Below are positions 1 to 9,184 of a DNA stretch of 29,951 nucleotides, one piece after another; position 1 is the stretch's first letter; each line of letters opens with the position of its first letter. The position numbers and the translations under genes were made by a program. Source of the stretch: Pelargonium nanum. Its lineage: Eukaryota; Streptophyta; Magnoliopsida; Geraniales; Geraniaceae. The stretch is from positions 1-29,951 of the forward strand of contig JAYMTF010000807.1 in the NCBI GenBank assembly GCA_036897485.1. The letters run 5' to 3'. Below the pieces are notes generated by a model, which saw only the letters and a list, made by a program, of their open reading frames with translations, was not told the origin of the DNA and searched no databases.

Positions 1-617
1 AAGATAAAAATAATATTATAATTAATAAGTGGGTAAGGATGTAATATAACTTTAGAGTGCATTTATGGAAATGGGTATTTTGGTCAAAACAAACTATAAT
101 TGGTGGATTTAACCATTATAATGGTGGATTTAACCATTATAATGGTGGATTTATCACCACCCATTTGCCAAATCCTTAATACTATTTTCTTTAAAGTTTC
201 ACCAAATAACAACTAAATTAAAGTGATTTAAAAAAACAACTAAATTAAAGTTGCCTCACCCCGTTTTTTAAAGTTGATGTATAAGAGATAGAGAAGTTTG
301 GATTATCTACAAAATTGGAGTGAAATTTACTCGGTCCGAGTGAAACAATTAAGAAACGAGGTTACTGGAGTTTGATGATCATGTATTTTATCGTCGATAT
401 AAGAACAACTTAACTACAAAAAATAGATAATAGTTAAAGGTCGAATTTAATTTTTCTACTAAAATAACATTACACTAATGAACATTACGAGACAAGATAA
501 TTAGAAGAGTACAATACTAAGTAGTGGTCTTCTCACACTTATTTTACTAATTATCACTAACATACTTAACTACTTCTCCATTAGGGTAATGGAAGTGTAA
601 TTAATTAGCTTAATTAG
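1..617. other. AT-rich intergenic DNA downstream of the GDSL gene
   Basis: No convincing gene is seen. The stretch is AT-rich and begins with a short tandem repeat (102-154). It includes the 3' flank of the minus-strand GDSL gene, whose stop codon lies at 618-620. Confidence 0.6.
102..154. repeat. 21-bp tandem repeat, about 2.5 copies
   Basis: The unit ggtggatttaaccattataat starts at 102 and recurs exactly at 123. A third, partial copy starts at 144 and diverges after ggtggattta. This is a simple intergenic minisatellite. Confidence 0.9.
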
Positions 618-2950
618 TTACATTTTTCCATCCCCAAAAAGCTTTAGCTTTGGTGATTCACATTCTTCTTCAAAGAGTTGCTTGACATTATATGGAGCAA
701 TGACATGTGAATCTCCATTCCACATGAGATCAGCCAATTGAGCATTGAGTTTCTGAGTAGTGTGTCCTCCATCAAAGAGCACAAAAGCACTAGGGTTGCT
801 ACACAAGAAGTACATGCCATTTCCACAATCTCTTGCATTTAGGTATGATCCATATCCACAACATGCAACATCACCTACCAAGAAGTCTTCACACACACAA
901 ACACAAAAACACCAATTAAAATTACCCAATTTATTAGAACAAAAAAATATCTTAAGTTTCAATCCACTAATCAAATAGTATCATAGTCGAGGGTGGCGCG
1001 AAACTGGTTATATCTGGTCTCACGTCAGGGTCTAAAAATTTAACGAATACGGTATTGTTATCAGGTCTCACATCAAGGTCTAAAAATTTAACGAATACAG
1101 TATTGTTATCAATGATTGCATTAGTATGAGTAGAGATTTGGAAATGATTTCTATTCTCTTTTGTAAAACGATCACCGAACGAGGTGGTTCACTCCCTTGC
1201 GAGAGCCTCTAGTTTCATGCCTAGTCGTCGAGTATGGAAATGTAATCTTCATGAAACAAGATCATAATTAACCATGAGTACTTGTATATAAATTTGGTGC
1301 CATACCATATTTTGAGGGCATGAACATCCTATCTTTGAGTGCATTGTAATAATCAAATATCCCATATTTGACATCTCCATAAGTTGGTGTTTGTTGCCAA
1401 TTTTGAAGTGCATTTCTAAGAGCAACATTGTGCACACTTGCAACTTTGAGGGCAAAATCATCACAACCATGTAATAGGCCAGTCCTGACCTTGAATGATG
1501 GATAGCAACCTAATGGCCCAACATCTTGAAATGCAAATTTTCTTCCTCCCATTTCATATATTTCCTACATGCAAATCAAATCAAATCAAATCAAAACAAG
1601 CGGGAATAAAAAAAAAAAACCGCGGTTCAGACTCCATTCACTCGCAACTCAAATCCCCTCGCTAATATAATTTTATGAGAGAATTTTTCGTCCCATCGTA
1701 GGCTTCCCTCGCAAATGACATTCTTTTCTTGTAGTGAGTACAATTGCGTACGTGTGCTCTTAGATTTTTTCTAAATATATAGTCACTACAAGAAAATTGT
1801 TTAACAGGGACGGAATCAGCTACGAACCAAAAAGCGCCGCTGATCAGCGGCGGAATCAGTGAAGGAATAGGTTCTAGTTATAAATATTAATAACATTTTT
1901 TTATAAGCAATATTAATTACATGGTAAAAGAAATAAATTACCTTGAGAGCTTCTAGTATTTCTTCAATCACTGCCTCAACATGATGTTGAATTTCAATTT
2001 CAGTAGCATTTCTTGAGCTTGTGGAGTATCTGAAATGATCATTACCTCCAACACTAAGCAAGAACACAGCCTTTTTCAGCATTTCCTCAACCATACCTTT
2101 ATCTCCAACCTCCATCTCTATTCTTTCAATTATTTCCTTGAAAACCCTAAGTTGAACTCCAAGATTCATCTAAACAATCCATCAAATAAAGATTCAAGTT
2201 TTAGTATGTAACACGCGGCGTGTCAGTGAGTTTTGACACGACGAGAGATTCGTGAAGACAAATTATAAGAATAAATATTGTGGAGGCACTTGCCCCCATT
2301 ACATATGTAGTAAATTCGTTGTTATCGTAATAAGTTTGTAATTAATTTTTTGACACTTTTTCGTAGACTTGTGTGCACGTTTGATTGTCTTTTACTACAA
2401 ATGTAGAAGATTGAGAAGTAAATTAGTTTACTAAAATCATTGGCATACCGCGTTAGGGTTAGGAGCAAGAGCACCAGATCCGGCAGAAGCAACGTTACAT
2501 CCTTGCAGCGGAGCTTCATTTGATTCCAATCCTAGACATGGCGGAACAGGATTCATGCCAGCATGTTGGGCTGCATGTGTACACCAAATACGTACGTGTT
2601 TATTAATGTGACATATTTTTCATAAATTATTAAAAAAATTATAACATATAGATACACGTGAAATAAAACTTAAAGTAGATTCTATTACCGAGGAGGTCGG
2701 GCACAAGGAGTCCATCGGACACTCGACCGGTGGCACCGTTCATGGCCATCCCATAAGGCCACCGGAGGGTGACAAACTCTAAATCAGGGCGGTAGTGAGG
2801 GTTGTTTCCGGCGTCAAATAGTGAGTCTCCGAACACAAATAAGGCTTGATTCACATTTCTTGCTACTACTATTTTTGGGCTCAAAGCCAACAAAATTAGT
2901 AGTAACATACAAGGAAGCTGCTTAATAATTATTTTGCCTAGACTTGTCAT
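618..2950 (-). CDS. GDSL esterase/lipase, GLIP-like secreted hydrolase (5 exons)
   Basis: Exons are 2950-2689, 2570-2449, 2169-1942, 1564-1306 and 874-618. All introns are GT-AG and phases join, giving 375 aa, typical of plant GDSL lipases. The family hydrolyses ester or lipid substrates, often in the apoplast. Residues 1-30 form a signal peptide with a Leu-rich core (CMLLLILLALS). Block I is FVFGDSLFDAGNN, with the nucleophile Ser at about 43. Block II is GCNVASAGSGAL (111-122). Block III is SVGGND (Gly170/Asn171). Block V is DGGH, with the catalytic pair Asp325/His328. The start MTSLGK was chosen because it places the signal peptide at the N-terminus. In-frame ATGs at 2956 and 2980 would add 2 or 10 residues. 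A TATA element lies about 85 bp upstream. Substrate and role (defence, development) cannot be read from the sequence. Confidence 0.9.
1016..1111. repeat. 48-bp tandem duplication in GDSL intron 4
   Basis: Two adjacent 48-bp copies (1016-1063 and 1064-1111) both start with ggtctcac and share tctaaaaatttaacgaatac. They differ at only a few positions. Both lie in the intron between exons 4 and 5. Confidence 0.9.
1616..1736. mobile_element. Putative CACTA-type element end (right terminus)
   Basis: The segment ends in ttttcttgtagtg at 1724-1736, the reverse complement of the CACTACAAGAAAA terminus typical of plant CACTA elements. No matching left end is seen upstream, so this looks like a truncated remnant. 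The left limit is a guess. It lies in GDSL intron 3. Confidence 0.45.
1784..1862. mobile_element. Putative CACTA-type element end (left terminus) with GC palindrome
   Basis: The segment starts with CACTACAAGAAAATTGT (1784-1800), a classic plant CACTA terminus. It continues into a GC-rich subterminal region holding a perfect 18-bp palindrome at 1835-1852 (cgccgctgatcagcggcg). No matching right end is seen, so this is a remnant. It lies in GDSL intron 3; the right limit is approximate. Confidence 0.5.
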
Positions 2951-3032
2951 GATCATCACAACCCTAGATTCACAAATCACTACAAAATAAATGCTTCACA
3001 GTTTGGTGTTGTGATGGGTTGCCTTAAATTGA

Positions 3033-3040
3033 TATTTATA
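3033..3040 (-). promoter_or_regulatory. TATA box of the GDSL gene
   Basis: The minus strand reads TATAAATA, about 85 bp upstream of the chosen ATG at 2950. That spacing suits a TATA element with a short 5' UTR. Confidence 0.55.
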
Positions 3041-4300
3041 GTGAAGTTTTTGAAAAATCTAGATATTTTGTTTTTATTTTCTCTTTTGTTGTTGACCACA
3101 TAAACTATCTCAATTATTGTAGAGGCACATGTTACTTGTGACATATTCATTACTTGCATGTAGACAAATTTCTCAATAATTATTATAGAGCCCCACATAT
3201 AATTGATGTCTTTCTCATAGGCATGCATGCCCATATTCTTGTAGTTCTTTTTCTTTTCTTTGACAAATTCTCATATTTCTTTGTTGTAAGGGAAATGATC
3301 AAAAGGTTAAAAAAAGTCCTTAAATTTGTATAAAAAAATATATTGTTTTATTCCTCATATATATTATAACATGTGTGTGTTACTTAAATGATCAAATTAA
3401 GTACACAAAAATGTACAAGTCTAGTATAACTAATGGATTATTATTTATTTACTTTTTTGCCTTTTTTGTGTTTTGCTCTCACTAGATTTCAACCTCTCAC
3501 ACTATAGAGTTTCATTCATTCTAGAAGAAGTAATACACAATTATGAAATTTAATTATGACTTAAATCCGACATAAGATCGATGTGCGATGAACGGTCGTT
3601 CATATTGGTTGATCGAGCGTCAGTGCAAACCAAAATATAAATAATTTAAAATTTGACATAGAATGAAATTAATATTATAATAGACTTGAACCCGTTCAAG
3701 TTTCCAATACATTTTTCTTCAACTTTCCGCACATGTACTCGCTCATAATATTTTTTCACTCTTCCCTTTCAATCACGGACTCAGTACACTTTATTTATTT
3801 ATATTTCTTTTTCTTTTGTATCCATCTAACTTTTGTCCATTGCATATTATTGGAAAGCTATTGGATTCAATTGATTTGTACTCGTTCCTCATTATGAAAA
3901 TGTATCAAGTACTAAATTGTCTTACAAAATCTTATCGTCCTAAGCAATCAATTTTTCGTCTTCCATCGTCGTAAAACCAACGCACGACCCTCTAACGCAG
4001 ATCATGTTCATGCATTATTCTTCGCCGCAAACTGCCGCCGTGAAGATCCTCTTTCTCCAAATCCAATAAGCCAAACACCATCGTTGTAGTTTCTTTCTAC
4101 GACCTCCACTATTTGATGCTGTTAAGGAGAATAATGTCATAGATCCTAATGATCCTTTGATTATAGGGGTTTTTAGTTTAGTGTTTGATTTCATATTTAC
4201 GTTTAATTTGTGTTTTATTATTTGTTTTTTTTGTTGAATCTAGTGTGTTGTGTTTAGTTTTAATTTGCTATAATTTCTAGTTTCCTGCAAGATTTTCCAC

Positions 4301-4340
4301 TTTCTGACGGTGTTATGAAGTTTCTGGCGGTATTATGAAG
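4301..4340. repeat. 20-bp tandem duplication
   Basis: tttctgacggtgttatgaag (4301-4320) is followed directly by tttctggcggtattatgaag (4321-4340), with two differences. Confidence 0.85.
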
Positions 4341-4426
4341 TTTTCAGTTACATGTCAAGAATATGTTCTTCGTTAATGAAGAAGAAGGGTAAAAGTAAAG
4401 GGTATTTTTAGAATTTCACAAATAAA

Positions 4427-4486
4427 TTGGGCCATGTGAGGGTAAAAGTAATTGCGTTGGGTCATGTGAGGGTAAAAGTAATTACT
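4427..4486. repeat. 30-bp tandem duplication
   Basis: The 30-base unit starting ttgggccatgtgagggtaaa at 4427 is repeated at 4457 with only a few substitutions. It is intergenic. Confidence 0.85.
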
Positions 4487-5579
4487 TTCATATAGAAGAT
4501 GAAAAGTTTTTAACATTAAAGTTGAATAATATTAGTAGTGGACCAGCAATGATGAGTTTTATGTCTTTTATCTAAGGGTAAAATAGTCATTTAACATCTT
4601 TCCTTTATATTTGTAAAAATCTCTGGAACAACATTTAATTTGAAACGGAAGTAGTATATAATTATTCTTAATTTTTTCCTAACAACCCAATAATCATCTT
4701 CGGATAGACGTAGATGAGGGCAAACATTTGGGTAAAGTGTTGAATGATTGGACATAACATAAGACATAGTTTTCACGTGTGTACTATATAGTTTTGACCA
4801 CCATCTAATCAGATCACGCCACGTGTAAGTGGTCCTAGATTCCATTCTGACAAAAAGTAAATGTTCCATTCAATTGGGAAGTGAGCTTGAGTAGTCATTA
4901 TCACAATATATATATATTTTTTTTGAAATAATCACAATATATCTTTATACACACTATTTATAAAATAAAAAAGAAAAATTGAAAATTGAAAATAACACAC
5001 TATTTAAATTGAGAACCTTTTTTTTTTTTTCTTTTTAATGCAATAATTAGAATGTGGAATAGATAAATAAAGTGTGAAATAGATAATAAAATTGTAAAAA
5101 AGTTCAAAAAATAGAGCAAGGAAGTGAGGTACCTTTCTAATAAAGTTTATGCAATTTCGAATTTTAAGTTTTTACGCGTTAAAATGTCTGAACTTTTGTA
5201 AATTTATCAATCAATCAGGTTAAAATTTATCGAGTTTATTTTATACAACTCAACTCTGAAAAAAATGAGTTAAATTCTTAAATACTTTCCAACTCTAACT
5301 TATAATTGATAAGTTTGAGAAAATAATAATAATTTCAAAATCATTGTGATAAAAACATTGAAACCCTTAAGTTTGGCCTCTGGCTTTAGTAAAAGTTGCA
5401 TTGTGCAGCTTTGCTAAAGCACCAATGTCATATTCACCATTATTATCATCATTTAATATTGATACGTACAATTCATAATTTATATATGAAATATCAATAT
5501 TGATCAACAAACACGTGTTTGAATTTTTTCTTACAAGTAAATAAATTTGTTGAGATTTAAAAAGATAAGTCTCATGCTA

Positions 5580-5854
5580 AATTTGGCTCACCCGGAATAG
5601 CCTAGTTTTTTTATGACAAATTTCCAGCTTCGATGACTCGATTTTGCGCGTTAAGTGCTTGAGCTTCTCCCTCATCCTCTGTCTACTCGGTGTCCCGTCT
5701 ATCAGCTTTTCTTTCGACTTGTGGTGCAGGAACCCTTATTTGGCTTTAATTTAGTTATTTCCTTGTTATTATTTGGCTTTTGTTAGCTCACATTTTTGTA
5801 CTTTTATTCCGCCTTCAGGTTATTAAATGAAAGTTTCGCTTGCTTATAAAAAAA
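5580..5854 (+). mobile_element. Possible 5'-truncated LINE 3' end
   Basis: This stretch is less AT-rich than its surroundings and ends with attaaatgaaagtttcgctt and a short poly(A) run (5847-5854). That resembles the 3' UTR plus A-tail of plant L1-type LINEs. No reverse transcriptase frame is present, and I found no clear target-site duplication. The call rests on resemblance to such tails. Confidence 0.4.
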
Positions 5855-5988
5855 CTAAATGAACAAACTTGACAAGTGTATGATCGAACAGGAAGTGAAT
5901 AAATTCAATCAACATTATGTGTACAAATTACAATATCTTGTAAAATAAAATAAATAAATAAATAAATAAAATGTCACACTTGAGCCTC

Positions 5989-7732
5989 TCATGTAAATTT
6001 ATGTCTCCAAAGGTAGAAAGCTAGGTTGCACTTCTTGGAGAAGGATTGTGACTTTGTGGGAAAAGAAGCCTGAAATCAACAAAAAATATTTGCTTTAATT
6101 AGATAAAGAAATAAAAAAACTAATTAAATATTATTTAAGTGAACAATAATACTATTTAAAAATGATTTGGAAAGCCAAATCAATTTATTGCTTGGAAATG
6201 TAAATGATCTAACTCCTGAATCATTTAGAAAGGTAACTTTTGATCGATCAAATGTGTTTTTTCTTTCTATTTTTATCGATCTTATGAGTTGAACCACAAT
6301 TTCGGTTATGGGAGCAGAACTTTTACTCTGATCCGATTGTTTAAATCATTGACAAAAATGAAATTAAACGTAAAGATTGAATCGGTGAATAAACACGTAC
6401 TACTCGATTGCGTACTAGTCTCAATGTTTGATGTTCATCTTGTAAGATAAGTCGTCGATAGTCAAATTTTATGTCACAGTCCAAACCAACCTACACAAAC
6501 CACAATTTGTACATAAAAATGTTTGAACATAAATTAAATATCTACTTTGATTGATAGGTTGTGCATCGGTCCAAAAGTGAACCGGATCAAATATCAAGAC
6601 ACAAACTAAAGACCAAACCAAAATTCCCCGAGTCATAAACCGGTCCGGTTTTGAAAAATCTCTTTTAAAATTACTATTTATGCTTAAAGAACTATATGGT
6701 TTAGATTTAATTAGGTTAGAGCTGATAATTTGAATTTTGGGTCGGATTTGAAAGAATTGACTCAAACCTGATTCGGGATAGGTGTGGGTTGCGACTTTCG
6801 TCTCTTGGGTTTTATGTGTAAAACCTGTGGGTTTTTGTAGGTTTACTTGATCTGATCCGAGAGGAGTGTAGGTTCAGGTTCGGTTCGAGATTTGGGTTTT
6901 ACACGGGTCCTCGCATATTTGCTCGACCCACCCCAAAAATTATCAAGTCTATATTATGCAACCCGAGCCCACTAAAATATGGAACGAGTTCTGTACGTCC
7001 ACAAGTTCGGATCTAAATTACCAGCTCTAAATCAACATATAAAACACATATTTAGAAAAATATATATTTTCAAGAAATTAATTTGGTCTGGACCGAATTT
7101 TTAACACCCCTATTATTTTACCACAAATTTACACAAAAATTAATGTAGCTAACCTTAAACTTTAGCAGAGTCATATGATACAAGCTGATCTTTGCCCCAA
7201 CAATTCCCAATATTTTCACTTCAACATCATTTCTTGTTGTCTCTTTCAATGAAGTTGTGGCCAAAATTCTGCTAACATTCACAGACTCAAAGAAAACTCT
7301 GGTTCTTACCCTCACATTGCTGCTTTTGGGAGGTTGATAAAATCTTGGAACATGAATTGCTCCAATGGGCACTTCTTGGTTGAAAATTTGGAGTTCCGAA
7401 GGCTTCGCGCTTATGCCAAACTTGTTCGGGTTCTGCGCGTTCACGACGAAAGAGACGAGAGAAGAAACGAGCAACGATGAGCCGTGATGGGCGTCGAGCT
7501 TGTACGAGTCTAGCCTAAACGACTCGAGTCTAAAGATGGGTTTATGAGGTTTCACGACGAAGATCACGAACAACGTGGCTAATCCCGTGATAAGAATTGC
7601 GAGGAACAGGAAAACCAGAAGAACGTAGCTGCATTTTCTGAGAGAAATGCGAGGGTGGAGTTGTGATTGGTGACATAGAGAAGCAGTGGAACGTGAACGA
7701 AAATGAGGATGAGATTTTGATGAAACGTCCAT
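5989..7732 (-). CDS. NHL/LEA_2-family membrane protein (2 exons)
   Basis: Exon 1 is 7732-7154. Exon 2 is 6069-5989, after a 1084-bp intron (donor aag|gttagc, acceptor tttcag|gct, phase 0), giving 219 aa. Residues 1-34 are basic and Ser/His-rich. Residues 36-61 form one transmembrane helix (VLLVFLFLAILITG). They are followed by KPHKPIFRLESFRLDSYKL and a beta-rich domain with VVNAQNPNKFGI, matching the layout of NDR1/HIN1-like (LEA_2 domain) proteins. These are anchored in the plasma membrane or endomembranes and often tied to defence or stress. The C-terminus encoded by exon 2 (about 26 aa, KKCNLAFYLW) is the less certain part. Intron retention would instead add VSYINFCVNLW and stop. The specific function is unknown. 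An upstream out-of-frame ATG overlaps the start. Confidence 0.75.
6719..7026. mobile_element. MITE-like element with terminal inverted repeats in the NHL intron
   Basis: The left end reads tagagctgataattt and the right end aaattaccagctcta. These are inverted copies with one mismatch, and the outer TA on each side fits a TA target-site duplication as in Tc1/mariner (Stowaway-like) elements. The interior is rich in GGGTT/GGTTCGG strings and has no coding frame. The element is about 0.3 kb and lies wholly inside the NHL intron. Confidence 0.6.
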
Positions 7733-7745
7733 TCTGAGCGTTCAT
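7545..7745 (-). promoter_or_regulatory. Overlapping out-of-frame upstream ORF of the NHL gene
   Basis: An ATG at 7745, 13 nt before the main ATG at 7732, opens a 67-codon frame that overlaps the start of the main coding region in another frame. It has A at -3. The main ATG has A at -3 and G at +4. If it lies in the 5' UTR it could lower translation of the NHL protein. Confidence 0.35.
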
Positions 7746-9184
7746 GTTGGAGATTAGCGGGACTAAATCTACCGTTGTGACGGGTTTTTTTCGAGTTTAT
7801 TGGGGAGAAGGGAGGAATTTGATGTTTAGCTTATGGGTTTGGGATTGGGTTATTCTTTTCTTAGAGTGAGTCTAAACTAAAATGAATCTAAGACCTTACT
7901 TTCATTACAAACTTTTTAAGGAAGAAACTATAGTTTTAGTACAACATTTTGGTTTCACACATTTGGCGGCTCTTACAAGTAGACAAATGGGCCTATTAAT
8001 GGGCTTCTAGAGTGAAAGCCCAATAGCAACTGAACTTTTGGATCAAACTGTTGGAGCTAGCAATTCGGGTTTTCATAGCCGGTTAGAAAGGCGTAAACCA
8101 ACCCAAAAGAGGATCTTTACGTTTAAATTATAAAACAGGTTAAATTACACAACACAAACACAACTCGTTTATAAGCAAGTTGACTAGACATCACACTACC
8201 AAGTACCAACACATTTAATTGAGTTCAAAATTACAAGACCAGGTATATTGAACCCGTTCAACTTATATGGATCATTTTGTTGGGTTACTTCTACCTACCT
8301 CGCCTTAGCGGGGCAAACAAGAAAACCCGAGTTTTGACCCGACCCATTTAGGCCCGCATTGCTGGGTCTAGATGCCCATGTGGGTGTGAAACACCATGTA
8401 ACAAAATTTATATAGAAAGAGAGTTGAATGTACAAGCATTGAATAAAAATCTATTTTGTGCAACCAGTCATGGCCAATGAGCACATGTGATGCTCCCTAT
8501 AGCCCTAACCACAAGCCTCAAAGTGTTCATGTGGAGAATATTCACAAAAGGTTACAAGAAAGAGTTTCAAACCATCCCATCCCTAGAGGACTCAACCGGT
8601 TTATAAAAACCTCGGGACCAATCAAACCGGCCAAAACCAAACCGACCAGACCAATGAACGAGCCAACAAGTCGACTTTCTCATAACAAATGAGTTTCAAA
8701 CTAAGTAAAACAACCCGGGTACGAAACACATTTTCACATATATTTCCCAATAAAAACTAGGATTTGATACCATAATCAATGTACGATCAGAGAACATTAT
8801 AAGATAGATAGGTAGAAACAAACTTTCAAAGTCTAACATATGTAGGTTTTGTGTATCTCAACACAGGCACAGCTCACACATCACAAGCAATACGAACACC
8901 AAATTCCAAATCCGAAAAGGTTCAAGGTTTTAGAGATGGAAAAAAAAGAGGACCTAAATACCTATTTACTCCCAATACATCAAGAGCTGGCCGATAACAC
9001 AATAACACGATCCTTACTAGACTCGAGGATGTCCAACAGACGAAAACTGTGCCTGAAAAGCGATAGACAGGAGAAAAATAACATAAACACTATGGAAAGG
9101 AAGTTCGGGAAATGAATAAGGGGACAGAAACGTACCCTTATTTACATAAACTAATAAAGCAGAAAGTTTGCTAGCTCGGTATGC
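7746..9184. other. Intergenic region: NHL promoter and ERF 3' flank
   Basis: No gene is supported. 7746-7900 is the likely NHL 5' UTR/promoter, without an obvious TATA box. A GGGTT-rich repeat segment occupies about 8052-8370. The remainder up to 9184 includes the 3' flank of the ERF gene. Short plus-strand frames here have no domains. Confidence 0.5.
8052..8370. mobile_element. Possible diverged MITE, same family as 6719-7026
   Basis: The left side reads ggagctagcaattcggg and the right side cccgcattgctgggtcta, an imperfect inverted match. The interior has cccgacccattta and related strings. The similarity to the two better elements is in the end motif and the GGGTC-rich interior. The ends are not certain. 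Confidence 0.35.

Larger units (their letters stand above)
2951..5988. other. Intergenic region between the GDSL promoter and the NHL gene
   Basis: No gene is supported. The right-hand end of the GDSL promoter is at 2951-3100. The rest is AT-rich, with two short tandem duplications (4301-4340 and 4427-4486), AT microsatellites near 4905, and a LINE-like tail (5580-5854). A 92-codon minus-strand frame at 4591-4869 has no recognisable domain. Confidence 0.55.

Noticed and set aside
4591..4869. 92-codon minus-strand open frame
   Set aside because: No recognisable domain, no promoter or splice context, and biased AT-rich composition. Likely chance.
8456..9115. Plus-strand frames of 78 and 88 codons between the NHL and ERF genes
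   Set aside because: Low-complexity, no domain, and located in repeat-like and 3'-flanking DNA.
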